A DNA stretch of 64,000 bases from Streptococcus sp. X13SY08 (GCF_001182825.2 NZ_LFYO02000002.1:868001-932000), one strand, 5' to 3'; positions 51,691 to 61,259 are shown, numbered from the stretch's first letter. Numbers and translations: made by a program. Notes: a model not told the origin generated them from the sequence alone.

Positions 51691-51765
51691 ATTGCGATAA
51701 AAAGTTGATCACCACCACTTCATTCTACGGAAAAACTCTATAAATGATTTCAGGCAATTGATCAA

Positions 51766-51782
51766 ACTGACCATCACTGACC
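51766..51782 (-). promoter_or_regulatory. CtsR-like box in clpL leader (third)
   Basis: Minus strand GGTCAGT-GAT-GGTCAGT, an exact repeat of one heptad. TTGATC-N17-TATAGA just downstream could be a promoter. Confidence 0.65.
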
Positions 51783-51854
51783 TTTTCTTTAAAAATATAA
51801 GTGTGCATCGTTTTTACCCCACTTTCTATCAGATTTTTCCAACCTTATGATACT

Positions 51855-51884
51855 AGTATACACCTTTGGTCAGTAAAGGTCAAT
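51855..51884 (-). promoter_or_regulatory. clpL promoter overlapping a CtsR box (distal)
   Basis: Minus strand TTGACC (51878-51883), 17-base spacer, TATACT (51855-51860). The plus strand GGTCAGT-AAA-GGTCAAT (51868-51884) is a CtsR box covering the -35 and spacer. The leader to clpL would be about 430 bases. Apart from these elements, 51422-51900 contains no gene I can support. Confidence 0.75.
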
Positions 51885-51923
51885 AGATTTGCCTAGGATT
51901 TTTTAAAAATTTTTTATCATCAA

Positions 51924-51965
51924 AAAACCAGCCCTTTTAAGAGCTAGCTAGAGTTAAGAGGCTGG
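51924..51965 (-). terminator. Terminator behind the MerR gene
   Basis: AAACCAGCC ... GGCTGGTTTTTTG reading leftward, overlapping the stop region at 51967. Confidence 0.8.
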
Positions 51966-51966
51966 T

Positions 51967-52671
51967 TTACTGGCAACAATGAGCGATGGCAGAGCTGACA
52001 AAGCTTGCTGTTCCCAGTCCACCCGCTTGGTCAATATTCTGTTTAAAGCTCTCATCTTCGACGTACAAGCTACCGAGTCCAGCTAGAATTTCATCGGTGC
52101 ATAAGTAAAAATGTTCGGTGATGTAATCTTGCAAACTCTTGACTTGTTTTTGAACGCGAGAATCGCTGATTTCTCGATTTTTCATTTCACCAAAGCCTGA
52201 AAAAATAGCTTGCATTTCCTGTTGAATGACTGAGTAACTCGCTTTCTGTTCATAGTTGATATAGGCGGTCGTATCTCCCCAGCGTTCTTTAGCTTCTGCT
52301 TGAAGATCATCCAATTGCGATTTGTCATAAGCTGTAAAATTCATATTATTTCCTCCTCTTTGTAATGCCTTGGCATGATTGATAACGCCTTCCAGATGAC
52401 GGATTTTTTCTTCTAAGAAGACAATCTGCTGATCTAGCGCAGCGTATGAATCAAAATCTTCGGCATCTAAAATGTTTTTGATGTCTTTGAGAGGAAATTC
52501 CAACTCGCGGTAGAGTAAAATCTGCTGCAGGCGTGCCACATTCCTATCGTCATAGAGTCGATACCCTGCAGGTGACATATTAGCAGGCACTAGTAGCCCG
52601 ATTTTATGATAATGATGCAAGGTTCGTACGCTTACCCCGCTCATTTGACTGATTTCTTTTACCGTTTTCAT
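51967..52671 (-). CDS. MerR-family regulator with TipAS-like antibiotic-binding domain
   Basis: 234 residues from ATG 52671 (MKTVKEISQMSGVSVRTLHH), preceded by AGGAG. The MerR winged helix occupies residues 1-70 and a dimerisation coiled coil about 75-110. The C-terminal TipAS domain (about 115-234) has KERWGDTTAY and ends IAHCCQ. TipAS proteins bind thiopeptides and other cyclic peptides and activate their own promoter. The upstream promoter has the 19-bp MerR spacer, so autoregulation is likely. The adjacent Cys pair near the C-terminus could bind ligand. Ligand unknown. Confidence 0.88.
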   Translation of the reverse strand: MKTVKEISQMSGVSVRTLHHYHKIGLLVPANMSPAGYRLYDDRNVARLQQILLYRELEFPLKDIKNILDAEDFDSYAALDQQIVFLEEKIRHLEGVINHAKALQRGGNNMNFTAYDKSQLDDLQAEAKERWGDTTAYINYEQKASYSVIQQEMQAIFSGFGEMKNREISDSRVQKQVKSLQDYITEHFYLCTDEILAGLGSLYVEDESFKQNIDQAGGLGTASFVSSAIAHCCQ

Positions 52672-52708
52672 GGGACTCCTCTCCATGAAGCTTGCGCCTC
52701 ATAACTCT

Positions 52709-52739
52709 AGTATATTCTATCACGTAATGTGAGGGTCAA
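52709..52739 (-). promoter_or_regulatory. MerR-type promoter with 19-bp spacer and palindrome
   Basis: Minus strand TTGACC (52734-52739), 19 bases, TATACT (52709-52714). The spacer contains TCACGTAATGTGA (52720-52732), an inverted repeat of the MerR kind. Over-long spacers are corrected by DNA distortion when a MerR protein is activated. It is directly before the TipAS gene. Confidence 0.8.
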
Positions 52740-52771
52740 GAGAAAACAATTTATTTCCTAACACAAAGGTA

Positions 52772-52800
52772 TTGAAGGTTCTCCAGATAAATGCTAGAAT
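52772..52800 (+). promoter_or_regulatory. Promoter of the secreted glucosaminidase
   Basis: TTGAAG (52772-52777), 17-base spacer, TAGAAT (52795-52800), 31 bases before the start codon at 52832. Confidence 0.65.
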
Positions 52801-52831
52801 TAGTCTTACCGAATTCTAGAAGGGGAATATC

Positions 52832-53827
52832 ATGAAGAAAACCTTACTTCAAATGGGAATTTTAAGCGGCTTATTGTTTGCTTTTCTCGTTGTTCACGCT
52901 AGTGTTTCCGCTAGTACTGGCCTCTATCGCCTTTACAATCCAGACTTAAAAGTGCATCTCTATACTAAAGATACAAATGAATACACTGTATTAGCAGGTC
53001 GTGGTTGGAATCAAGAAGGTTTAACTTGGAATACAGCAGACCAAGGTGGAGAGAGTGTCTATCGCCTCTATCACAATGGGCTAAAAGTCCATCTTTACAC
53101 CAAGGACATCAATGAATACAATGTGCTTGCCACTCGAGGTTGGAGCCAAGAAGGCTTTGCCTATAACTCTTATGGAAGTCTTCCTATCTATCGTCTCTAC
53201 CATGAGGGGATGAAAAAACATCTCTATACTCGTGATAGGAATGAATACAATGTCCTTAGCACGCGCGGTTGGAATCAAGAAGGCATCGCCTTTTATGGCC
53301 TGACAGAAGCAGAAGCTATCGGTCAACAACAAGTCCAATTAGAGCAAGGAAAAGCAGACTTTCTAGCACGCATTCAACAAGGTGCTCTAGATGGCTGGTA
53401 CAGTAACGGAATCTTACCATCTATTTCTGCAGCGCAAGCAATTTTGGAGTCCGGATGGGGAAATTCAGCACTCGGTCAGGCACCTAATTATAATTTATTT
53501 GGTATCAAAGTCAGCACAGATTGGACAGGTGGACAAGTCATTCTCCCTACCAAAGAATACAAAGATGGCAAAGCAATCATTGTTGATGCCGCTTTTCGAA
53601 CTTATAGCTCTTGGGATGAATCCATTCGCGACCATGCGAACTTCTTTACCTCTACAGAATGGCGTAAGAATCGCTACCAAGCTGTCTTTGGTCAAAGAGA
53701 TTACAAATCCGCAGCAGTTGCTTTGCAGGCTGCTGGGTACGCAACAGATCCTGAATATAGCAATAAACTCATTAGTGTAATCGAAAGATACGGTTTATAT
53801 GAGTGGGATAAACTCGTCCTCTATTAA
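52832..53827 (+). CDS. Secreted N-acetylglucosaminidase with DUF5648 repeats
   Basis: 331 residues. Signal peptide (MKKTLLQMGILSGLLFAF, cleavage near SVSA at about 28). Three tandem repeats of the pattern YRLYxxxLKVHLYTKDxNEY, about residues 30-160, a DUF5648-type putative wall-binding unit. The C-terminal GH73 glucosaminidase domain (about residues 180-325) has SISAAQAILESGWGNS, with the likely catalytic Glu, and then NYNLFGIK and AAGYATDPEYSNKLI. It probably cleaves the glycan backbone of peptidoglycan. AGGGGA ribosome site; intact, unlike its relative at 27408. Confidence 0.88.
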   Translation: MKKTLLQMGILSGLLFAFLVVHASVSASTGLYRLYNPDLKVHLYTKDTNEYTVLAGRGWNQEGLTWNTADQGGESVYRLYHNGLKVHLYTKDINEYNVLATRGWSQEGFAYNSYGSLPIYRLYHEGMKKHLYTRDRNEYNVLSTRGWNQEGIAFYGLTEAEAIGQQQVQLEQGKADFLARIQQGALDGWYSNGILPSISAAQAILESGWGNSALGQAPNYNLFGIKVSTDWTGGQVILPTKEYKDGKAIIVDAAFRTYSSWDESIRDHANFFTSTEWRKNRYQAVFGQRDYKSAAVALQAAGYATDPEYSNKLISVIERYGLYEWDKLVLY

Positions 53828-53879
53828 TCACTAACCTTAGGTTGAGCCAGACTTGACCTAGGGTTTTCTTTTACACAAA

Positions 53880-53906
53880 AACATCTAGTCCATGGACTAG
53901 ATGTTA
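53880..53906 (-). terminator. tmcAL terminator
   Basis: Perfect palindrome AACATCTAGTCC-ATGGACTAGATGTT with TTTTG leftward. A second hairpin for the rightward gene (AACCTTAGGT / ACCTAGGGTT, TTCTTTT) lies at 53833-53871. Confidence 0.75.
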
Positions 53907-53936
53907 GAGATAATGCATATTTGAACAAAGACATCC

Positions 53937-55052
53937 TCACATTTGGAGATGGCTGATTGGCTTTTTTTTCACTTGAAGAGGCACGCGCCCAAAGGTTTGT
54001 TCTGGCATGGCAGGATTGCCTAATTGATAGACACTATCCGCCTGCTGGGTCAACAGATCCCAAGGTTGACTACCAATCCGGCTGACCAGTTGAACCAATT
54101 TTTTTAAAGTCTTGAGATGTTCTCGCCCCTTTTCACTAAATCCCAGTACGTGAACAGCTGTTGGCAGTTGGTTTTCCATCGCTTGCACTAAGACATAAGT
54201 CAAGATACGACGCACTCGTGCCCTAGTATAGCGCTTGGTGGCAACTTTCTCCACTAGCTCTTCCACCGTCGCTGCGCTCCTAATAGCAGAGCGAAGTCGA
54301 TTGGCTACTTCTTCATTCACCTGAAAAATCTGGGTCAAATCTTGATGGGTCAAAATCTGATAGCGGAGCAGGACAAAATAATCCTCCCATGTTACGCGTG
54401 GAGAAGACAACAGCAACTCTGCTGAAGGCATGGCAGTCGTTACAAACTCACTGTCCGTAATGTGTTTTCGAATGGCAGTGGCCGAAGCAATTTGGCTCTT
54501 TTCTTCCGAATGAAAGCCTTGCCCAGTCCGCTGAATGGGCTGGAGCTGAATCGACCTACCAGCGCAAGCTTTTGCATAGGCAAGCCCTAAGATATGATTT
54601 GGCGTGTCACCAGAAAACTGAATGCCCGCAAACTTGTCCCACATGAGCAGTGTTTTCTGTGGGTAGGACAGCTCTTCTGGTAGCGTTTGAAGATAAGACT
54701 CCACGGCTCTGCCATGCTCCTCATAGACCTGTGAAATGTGAGCATAGTCCAGAACTTCTTCTGTGCCAAAAGCCAGACGCTGAACACCAAGCTGCGAAAG
54801 AATATCCACCGTCCCCTGAGCGAAATAGTCAGCCGACTGCACGGAGACCAGAAAAGGAAGCTCCACCACAATATCAGCACCATTTTCAAGCGCCATCTGT
54901 GCTCGTGTCCATTTATCAATGATGGCAGGCTCTCCCCGCTGCATGAAATTGCCCGACATGGCAACAATCTTGAGACCAGACACCTGCGAAAGCAAGTACT
55001 TATGCCCATTATGGAAGGGATTAAATTCAGCAATAATTCCTGTGATGGTCAT
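53937..55052 (-). CDS. tmcAL: tRNA(Met) cytidine acetate ligase
   Basis: 371 residues from ATG 55052 ([20 protein letters not shown]). The nucleotidyltransferase HNGH motif and [26 protein letters not shown] and the SATAIRKHI signature identify TmcAL (old name YlbM). It makes N4-acetylcytidine at the elongator tRNA-Met wobble base from acetate and ATP. AAAGGAG precedes the start, and that ribosome site lies inside the end of the upstream large gene, which overlaps tmcAL by 26 bases. Confidence 0.9.
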   Translation of the reverse strand: MTITGIIAEFNPFHNGHKYLLSQVSGLKIVAMSGNFMQRGEPAIIDKWTRAQMALENGADIVVELPFLVSVQSADYFAQGTVDILSQLGVQRLAFGTEEVLDYAHISQVYEEHGRAVESYLQTLPEELSYPQKTLLMWDKFAGIQFSGDTPNHILGLAYAKACAGRSIQLQPIQRTGQGFHSEEKSQIASATAIRKHITDSEFVTTAMPSAELLLSSPRVTWEDYFVLLRYQILTHQDLTQIFQVNEEVANRLRSAIRSAATVEELVEKVATKRYTRARVRRILTYVLVQAMENQLPTAVHVLGFSEKGREHLKTLKKLVQLVSRIGSQPWDLLTQQADSVYQLGNPAMPEQTFGRVPLQVKKKPISHLQM

Positions 55053-57771
55053 GAAGGCTCCTTTCATCCAGAACTTCTGCTCTTTCTCTTACAAGGTAAT
55101 GATTATCTCGCATCGCTTTTGCTAGCAGAAATTTTTTAAATTCAATCTCTGCATTCAATATTTCAAAATTTGATAATATAACAAGTTTAACCTCGCTTGT
55201 TGCCATATCCCAATAGATTGATATTTGATTTAAAGCCAACTCATTTATGCATGTGAATCGAGTTAAGTTCATTAAACAATATATCGCTAATTGTTGAAGA
55301 TGAATTGATTTAGAATTTAACGAATATCTAGAAAAATAAGAAATAGCCGTTAAAACTTCTCTGTCCACATCATTAGGATGACTGTTTTTCAAGAATCGAA
55401 TAACCACTTCTAGACTACGATTACCCTCTCTTTCTTCATCACTTTTCATCATTAAAAGTTGGTTAATAAATAATTGATTGTATTCCTTATCGAAAATACT
55501 TAAAAATAAAAAAAGAGATAATTTTAAAACAGCCTTTGTATTTCCTAAACCAAACAGAACATCTCCGTAATCTTTGAATTCATCTATATTAATTGACTTG
55601 ATTTTATCAATCACTTCTTCAGTCCAGTTTATTGAATATACATGTTTAGAATAGAGAAGCATCAGTAGCTCCACAGCATGAATTTTTTCACCTATTTTCT
55701 GTCTGTCTACAGAAATTGTCACTAAACACGTCTTTATAGCTTTGTTCAACATATTTGGTGATAATACTAAATCATTCTGCTTTATGATATTCCTAATCGT
55801 TCCATAGTCATCACCACCATATGAGTAAACTCCGTTTAAACCTTGATTTAGATTATCTTTATCAATTCTATCCAAAAGTAAATCTATAAAATCTTCTGCT
55901 GATTCTTGGTGATTCAATTCTAATAGATAAAACTCTTGATAATGCTTTGTATATCTTTCCTCCAGTATTCGTTCCAATTCTTTCATATCAATCGCAGCTT
56001 GTTTACTGAAGCAAATGATCGCATCACCAAACTTATCATATGGATTAGCATCTGCTTTGTCATCATCGAAAACAGACATTAAGTAGCCAAAAATTCTATT
56101 TTGTTCAGTTTTCGAAAAATTGCTATAGTCTAATCTTCCCATCACATCAAAAATACTACGATAAAACCTTCTGAGTTTACTTTTGAAAATAATATCAATT
56201 ATTGGTATAAAAGACTTATTTTCCAAGCGAATAAGCACTTTTTTCAAAAAAGAGAAAACATAACTCTCTAAATTTAACGTTGGAATTTCTTCTCTTAGCC
56301 ACTGAATAATATAACCAATGAGATTTAGTGCTTCCACATCAAAAGTCTCTTTATTTAAATAATCCGAGAATTCAGTCATCATTACCAGCAAAGCTTTATA
56401 CCGTCTATATATATGTGGAATATTTCTAATGCTATCAAATACCTTAGTGATATCTCCATCGGAAATGAATAACTGTTGCTCTGAACGGTAAGCCATGTGT
56501 CGCTTCAATTCCTTTCTATCACCTTCAACAACCATTAATCTCACTAATTCCTTTTGAATATCATAGTCAGAATACACTCTATTTAACATACTAAATGTAT
56601 CAATCAAATCTTTAATAAAAATAGACAAATGAGTAATTGAGCCATACAGTAATGCCAATAGAAAAATTTCTTGTAGATAATCAAACATGCCCATGTTCTG
56701 AAGATTAAACTGGGTATTACTATTTAAGCTCCCAAAATACACTTTATTTAGTTGTTCTTGTAATAATTTCTCTTTACGATCTAATAACGGAAAGTGTAAC
56801 TCTTCTTTTCTGTTGTCAATAAAAAGTTGACCTTCATTTTCAGAATGCCATTGATTATTCAAATTATCATTTTCATTAATAACAGTTCTCAAATCAATAG
56901 CAATATTATTTGCAATCCATAGTGGAATATGAAAATCGTCCGCAGACTTTCTTAGAATATCAGATAGAAGTGTAATCGTCCGTTCAAAATCTTCTTTTAA
57001 ATAAGACTTCATCACCTCAAATCGTAGTTCCAATATCCCTTTAATCGGCTCACTATGTAATTCTAAAATATCTTTCACAAGTTTATCAAAACTAAGAAAA
57101 TCAAATTTTCTTAGTTTTATTATAGCTTTAAAAAATTGTAACAAGCGCTTATCGAATTCAGAAATTTCCAACTCAGGATTAAAACTTATTCCAATAGTAC
57201 GCATTATATGATTCGAAATGACACTTGTTTTTATAGAATTCTTAAGAGAATAGCTTTGAGCATCGCCGTTAAATATAACTTCTGACTCGGTCTCATTTTC
57301 CTTCTGCTGAAAATTTTTATAGCTATACCTCTGAACAATGTCTGTATTAATCGCTCCAATGACTTTTTCTGGGATATCTCTAAAACATTCTACAACAATA
57401 TATTTTGGATGTTGTCCCCCATCTAAGCTTTTTTGCAAGTCTGTCACATTATTATTTGATTCAGAACAAAAGAAATACAACTGATATAAATCTATTTTTT
57501 GAGCTTTTGTTATTTCATCCATTACTGTCTCTGAAACTCCATCAGCATTATCAATAATACAAACAAATAAGTCAGTATGTTCTAATTCTAATGTATATGC
57601 TTCTCTAGAAGGAATTGAACTTGCAGGAGCTTCCTCATATACAAAGGGCTCAATTAGCGGTAATTTATTTAATTCTTCAAAAATTTTATTACGAATATCT
57701 CGATATTTTCCATCGCATTTTGAACTAACAAAAACGCTTAACGGTTTACGCACTTTTCCATTTCCAACCAT
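55027..57771 (-). CDS. Large protein with N-terminal DUF4062/TIR-like domain; candidate defence sensor
   Basis: 914 residues from ATG 57771 ([20 protein letters not shown]), preceded by AGGAAGG. Residues about 9-150 resemble DUF4062, a TIR-related fold: KPLSVFVSS strand, [13 protein letters not shown] helix, [11 protein letters not shown] strand, and the [11 protein letters not shown] segment where TIR-type enzymes carry a key Glu (here E81 or E86). The remaining 750 residues are long amphipathic helices without Walker motifs, possibly HEAT/ARM-like repeats. No membrane span. It starts 10 bases after the Macro-domain gene, so both are one operon. Codon use is strikingly A+T-rich compared with tmcAL. 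The last codons (HDHHRNYC) are read inside tmcAL and look acquired. Confidence 0.6.
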   Translation of the reverse strand: MVGNGKVRKPLSVFVSSKCDGKYRDIRNKIFEELNKLPLIEPFVYEEAPASSIPSREAYTLELEHTDLFVCIIDNADGVSETVMDEITKAQKIDLYQLYFFCSESNNNVTDLQKSLDGGQHPKYIVVECFRDIPEKVIGAINTDIVQRYSYKNFQQKENETESEVIFNGDAQSYSLKNSIKTSVISNHIMRTIGISFNPELEISEFDKRLLQFFKAIIKLRKFDFLSFDKLVKDILELHSEPIKGILELRFEVMKSYLKEDFERTITLLSDILRKSADDFHIPLWIANNIAIDLRTVINENDNLNNQWHSENEGQLFIDNRKEELHFPLLDRKEKLLQEQLNKVYFGSLNSNTQFNLQNMGMFDYLQEIFLLALLYGSITHLSIFIKDLIDTFSMLNRVYSDYDIQKELVRLMVVEGDRKELKRHMAYRSEQQLFISDGDITKVFDSIRNIPHIYRRYKALLVMMTEFSDYLNKETFDVEALNLIGYIIQWLREEIPTLNLESYVFSFLKKVLIRLENKSFIPIIDIIFKSKLRRFYRSIFDVMGRLDYSNFSKTEQNRIFGYLMSVFDDDKADANPYDKFGDAIICFSKQAAIDMKELERILEERYTKHYQEFYLLELNHQESAEDFIDLLLDRIDKDNLNQGLNGVYSYGGDDYGTIRNIIKQNDLVLSPNMLNKAIKTCLVTISVDRQKIGEKIHAVELLMLLYSKHVYSINWTEEVIDKIKSINIDEFKDYGDVLFGLGNTKAVLKLSLFLFLSIFDKEYNQLFINQLLMMKSDEEREGNRSLEVVIRFLKNSHPNDVDREVLTAISYFSRYSLNSKSIHLQQLAIYCLMNLTRFTCINELALNQISIYWDMATSEVKLVILSNFEILNAEIEFKKFLLAKAMRDNHYLVRERAEVLDERSLHDHHRNYC

Positions 57772-57781
57772 AATTACCTTC

Positions 57782-58585
57782 CTATAGGATAGAAACCCTG
57801 CTTCGAGCTTGCTCGGGCAAAACAATATTAATATTACAGTTAATTTTCTCTTCATTTAGTTGGAATAGTTTCAACATAAAGTCCAACAAAACTTGTTCGT
57901 CCGCATAAGCAGACAAATGCCCACCACCAATCAACGGGAGATAAGTTAAAAACACCTGAGACCTCTTATCAATGTATTCTAAAATTGCACTCATGCTATC
58001 TGAGTATTCCTTCTGTGAAACGCTCGCATGTAAATCAGAATCAAATTTGCTAAAACCAACTAAAAAGTAATTGACATTTTCCACTGTAAGTTCAACTATG
58101 GAACCCTCTTTATAACGCCTTAGATTTCCTTTGCTCTTCTTTTTAGTGTCAAGTAATTCAAATTCACATCCTCTTTTATAGAGCTCATCTTGAATATATT
58201 CATCCAAACACTGTTCCGTAAACCTACCTTGTTCGTACAAAAGTTTAAGTAACTTTCCATGAAGTGTATTCTCTGAAATTAAATCATTATCTACTACCGT
58301 ATCAAAGCAACGATTAACAGGGATTATAACATTATATCGACTAATATCTTGTAATTGTAAAGTATTTCCAAACATTACAGATAATTCATGATTATTGTGG
58401 AATTTTGAAACAACTTTTTTATTTTTGAATACAGCAAACAAATAAACTAATATTAAAACAAGCACTAATATAAATAGTAAGACAAAAGAAAAGTTTACTA
58501 TATTTTGCAAAAGCTTACTTTTATCTTCATTAAAAATTTCTTCGAAAGAGAAAAATGGAGAAATCAAACCTATTATTGATAACAT
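57782..58585 (-). CDS. Membrane-anchored Macro-domain protein (ThsA-Macro/DUF6430-like); candidate defence effector
   Basis: 267 residues. The N-terminus is hydrophobic (residues 1-14) and there is one strong transmembrane helix at about 29-53 (VNFSFVLLFILVLVLILVYL). A soluble domain of about 190 residues resembles the Macro domain of Thoeris ThsA proteins: it has NVIIPVNRCFDT at its start, then LHGKLLKLLYEQG, VNYFLVGFSKFD and the loop LPLIGGGHLSAYADEQVL, ending NINIVLPEQ. In Thoeris type II such TM-Macro effectors bind a TIR-made ADP-ribose signal and damage the membrane; that is family knowledge, and its use here is inference. A+T-rich. It begins 47 bases after the methyltransferase gene with a weak ribosome site. 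Confidence 0.65.
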   Translation of the reverse strand: MLSIIGLISPFFSFEEIFNEDKSKLLQNIVNFSFVLLFILVLVLILVYLFAVFKNKKVVSKFHNNHELSVMFGNTLQLQDISRYNVIIPVNRCFDTVVDNDLISENTLHGKLLKLLYEQGRFTEQCLDEYIQDELYKRGCEFELLDTKKKSKGNLRRYKEGSIVELTVENVNYFLVGFSKFDSDLHASVSQKEYSDSMSAILEYIDKRSQVFLTYLPLIGGGHLSAYADEQVLLDFMLKLFQLNEEKINCNINIVLPEQARSRVSIL

Positions 58586-58631
58586 AGTTGATTACTCTAA
58601 CCCCTCATATCTATAAAATTTTAGAAAATTT

Positions 58632-59378
58632 TTACTTCTCACACACAAAAAACCATCTTTTACTTGTCTCAGTTGGTTCTTTGTCTTCAGAGTCGGCATA
58701 GAGTTTGAAGGAGCTAAATCCTGCTTGCTCCAGCAGGATGTCATAGGTCAAAACGTCATAGGTCCGTTCTTCGTGGACTTCATCAAAACGGGTAAACCGT
58801 CCATCTTCATCTTGGATAAAGAAGGTTAATTCATGGACAACCGAGTGTGGCGCCTCATCTTCGTAGGAATCCCAAATCATGGCAAAATCATCCGCATTTT
58901 CATGGTAGGAATAACCTGGAAAAACCTCATCTATCTGGTAGGTCGAATGCACATCAAAGATGAAAACACCGCCATCATTTAAGGCATTGTAGACTTCTTT
59001 AAAGACATCTCCCGCTTCCACTTCATCCTGCATGTAGCAGATGGAGTCCGAGTAACAAGTCACAAAATCATACTTCCCAGCTCGCGACAGATCCAGCATG
59101 TTTCCTTGCAGGAAATCCACCTTGACTTTGGCAGAAGCGGCGCGCTTTTCCGCCACATCCAGCATTTCTTGACTAAGGTCTAAGCCCGTCACATCAAAGC
59201 CAGCTTGCGCAAAGCGCACAGACTGGATGCCCGTCCCGCAAGCCAATTCCAGCAACTTTTTCTGATCTTTTGTTTTTTGTAAATGGCGGAGCGAAAAGTC
59301 AGTCCGCAAATCGTAGAGACTGTCGTCCATGATAGCATCGTAGACAGATGCGAATTTTGACGATGTGTTCAGACACAC
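58632..59378 (-). CDS. Class I SAM-dependent methyltransferase (5' end doubtful)
   Basis: 248 residues with motif I LLELACGTGIQSVRFAQAG, VTGLDLSQEMLDVA, and FVTCYSDSICYM. The C-terminal part is typical of the streptococcal methyltransferase that normally sits between rsfS and tmcAL. Substrate unknown. The reading frame enters from upstream without an ATG; the only starts are GTG 59378 (MCLNTSSKFASVYDA) or none. Intact members begin with a few residues before YEKFASVYD. The sequence before SKFASVYD does not look like the family, so the 5' end may have been replaced by a small rearrangement. Confidence 0.78.
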   Translation of the reverse strand: MCLNTSSKFASVYDAIMDDSLYDLRTDFSLRHLQKTKDQKKLLELACGTGIQSVRFAQAGFDVTGLDLSQEMLDVAEKRAASAKVKVDFLQGNMLDLSRAGKYDFVTCYSDSICYMQDEVEAGDVFKEVYNALNDGGVFIFDVHSTYQIDEVFPGYSYHENADDFAMIWDSYEDEAPHSVVHELTFFIQDEDGRFTRFDEVHEERTYDVLTYDILLEQAGFSSFKLYADSEDKEPTETSKRWFFVCEK

Positions 59379-59472
59379 AAGGAAATCTATCTTCTCAACC
59401 CAGTCTTTAGCACGTGTTCAAATATATCCTGAACAAGCAGCCGTTATATTCCTTTCATCCAAATTTCATACA

Positions 59473-59498
59473 GAAAAACAGCCTTACGACTGTTTTTG
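59473..59498 (-). terminator. rsfS terminator
   Basis: AAAACAG, eight-base loop, CTGTTTTTC reading leftward, directly after the rsfS stop at 59499. Confidence 0.8.
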
Positions 59499-59852
59499 TT
59501 ACACTAAATAGTTTTCTACATCTACAACTGGAGTGTCATGCCAGAGTTTTTCAAGGTTGTAGTGATAGCGTTCGTCTTCTGAGAAGACATGTACCACAAC
59601 GTCATTGAGGTCTAGGAGCACCCAGCCTGTTTTGCTGTCGCCTTCGATGTGACTAGCATCACCACCAGCTTCTTTAACTTTTACACGGATATTTTCTGCG
59701 ATAGCTTCCAATTGACGGCTGTTGGTTGAACTCGCAATGACAAAATAGTCTGCCAAACTCGTCAAGCCTTCCAAGTCAAGAGCTACAATATCTTCTGCAC
59801 GTTTTTCATCCGCAGCCTTAACCACGATTTCTAAAAGTTCTGTTTTGTTCAA
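59499..59852 (-). CDS. rsfS: Ribosomal silencing factor
   Basis: 117 residues. [39 protein letters not shown] and the C-terminal [16 protein letters not shown] identify RsfS, which binds ribosomal protein L14 and blocks subunit joining during starvation. It is in its usual place behind yqeK, 16 bases apart. Intact. Confidence 0.95.
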   Translation of the reverse strand: MNKTELLEIVVKAADEKRAEDIVALDLEGLTSLADYFVIASSTNSRQLEAIAENIRVKVKEAGGDASHIEGDSKTGWVLLDLNDVVVHVFSEDERYHYNLEKLWHDTPVVDVENYLV

Positions 59853-59868
59853 GAGTTTACTTCCTTTT

Positions 59869-60474
59869 TTATTTCTTTTTTGTATCTTTTAAATACTTCA
59901 CATAAGCATTATAAGTTTCCAAGATCTGTGGGTAAATAGGTATGCCTTTACTGGCTAGGTGAGCAATGGTATGGGCTGTTTCGTAAGCGACAGCTTGATC
60001 CAAATCTTGCTTTGCGATAGCGCGTGCCTCATCCACATCTGGAAAATCTCGCCCTGGTTCAATGTAATCTGCGACATAAAGCACCTTATCAAGCAGTGTC
60101 ATCTGGCTAGCACCCACCGTATGACGCTCAACAGCTTGTAGAATCTCATCATCTTCTAATCCAAATTCTTGACGGATGATATGGGAGCCTACCATGCCAT
60201 GCCAAATATTATTTCCCCAGTTTTTAAGGCCCTGATCCAATCCATACTGGTCAATGATGTCCAGAAAATCTTGGTCTGGTCGTTCTTTTGCATAGTCGTG
60301 CAAAAGGGCCGCTAAGCTTGCCTTGGTCGCATCTGCATTGTAGCGCGCAGCTAATTCCAAAGCTGCCTTTTCCACACCTAAGACATGTTCAAAACGTTTT
60401 GGGCCCATAGCGCTCTGCACCTTTTCCAAAAGCTCCTGTCGGCTCAAATCAATATAAGCACTGTAATCCATCAT
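59869..60474 (-). CDS. yqeK: HD-domain phosphohydrolase YqeK (Ap4A hydrolase)
   Basis: 201 residues. Metal-binding His/Asp pairs are visible in [26 protein letters not shown] and [14 protein letters not shown], then [11 protein letters not shown] and [10 protein letters not shown]. The family splits diadenosine tetraphosphate symmetrically. It overlaps nadD by 4 bases. Intact. Confidence 0.92.
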   Translation of the reverse strand: MMDYSAYIDLSRQELLEKVQSAMGPKRFEHVLGVEKAALELAARYNADATKASLAALLHDYAKERPDQDFLDIIDQYGLDQGLKNWGNNIWHGMVGSHIIRQEFGLEDDEILQAVERHTVGASQMTLLDKVLYVADYIEPGRDFPDVDEARAIAKQDLDQAVAYETAHTIAHLASKGIPIYPQILETYNAYVKYLKDTKKK

Positions 60475-61052
60475 AGGTAGAGTCCTTTTTCTTCGATGTA
60501 ATCCAGCACATCATGAGGGAGAAGATAATTAGGCATCCGTCCTTTTTTGATGAAGTCACGCACCATGCTAGAGGAAATATCCATGAGGGGCACATCCACC
60601 CAGATGATGGGATAAGAAGTCCCAGCCTTGTAACGCGGACGTTGCACGCCGACAAACTGGATCATGTCCACCAATTCATCAATTTTGTACCATTTTGGCA
60701 GGTAATCCACCATATCCGCTCCAATGATGAAGTAATAATCGGTGTCAGGATTCTTCTCGGTCAAGATTTTCATGGTATCGTAGGTATAGCTAATACCGCG
60801 ACGCTCCAACTCAATAGTTTCAATACCAAGTCCGTCCACTCTCGCTATAGCCATTTTGAGCATGTTTAGACGATGCAATTCATCAATGGTCTTCTTCTTG
60901 TCCACATGAGGTGGGGTAAATTCTGGCATGAGCAAGACCTCATCCAAATTGAGCTGCTGGCGCACCTGATCTGCCACCACCAAATGGGCATTGTGGACCG
61001 GATTAAAATTTCCACCCAAAACGCCAACCTGTTTGCGGTTGGGATTCTTCAT
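60471..61052 (-). CDS. nadD: Nicotinate-nucleotide adenylyltransferase, N-terminus shortened
   Basis: 193 residues from ATG 61052; typical streptococcal NadD has about 210. Catalytic motifs are complete: [52 protein letters not shown]. Upstream in the same frame lies SFTKVELEPE, matching the usual non-catalytic N-terminus, but a TGA precedes it. The normal start and the usual upstream genes (yqeH, yhbY) have been replaced by unrelated DNA. ATG 61052 lacks a ribosome site, so expression is uncertain. Confidence 0.85.
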   Translation of the reverse strand: MKNPNRKQVGVLGGNFNPVHNAHLVVADQVRQQLNLDEVLLMPEFTPPHVDKKKTIDELHRLNMLKMAIARVDGLGIETIELERRGISYTYDTMKILTEKNPDTDYYFIIGADMVDYLPKWYKIDELVDMIQFVGVQRPRYKAGTSYPIIWVDVPLMDISSSMVRDFIKKGRMPNYLLPHDVLDYIEEKGLYL

Positions 61053-61218
61053 TTCTGGTTCTAATTCAACTTTTGTAAAAGATCAGTAAAAAGAAAAAAA
61101 TGATTCTCATACATGGAAAACTGTATATTTGCTTTAGGCAGAATGTTCTTTCAGCATCCCACTCTGCATGGATATGTCTAAAAATGAAATCAAATTCTTG
61201 CTTTTTCTATGAAAAATT

Positions 61219-61247
61219 TTGAAATTTCATTGACAAGTTAGTATAAT
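61219..61247 (+). promoter_or_regulatory. Promoter of the first GntR gene, almost leaderless
   Basis: TTGAAA (61219-61224), 17-base spacer, TATAAT (61242-61247). The ATG pair at 61260-61265 follows so closely that the leader would be only about 6-9 bases, too short for a ribosome site. Confidence 0.7.
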
Positions 61248-61259
61248 AAATTCAAGAAA

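Noticed and set aside
53880..53906. Long perfect palindrome considered as an attachment or regulatory site
   Set aside because: With its T-run and place behind tmcAL it is an ordinary terminator.
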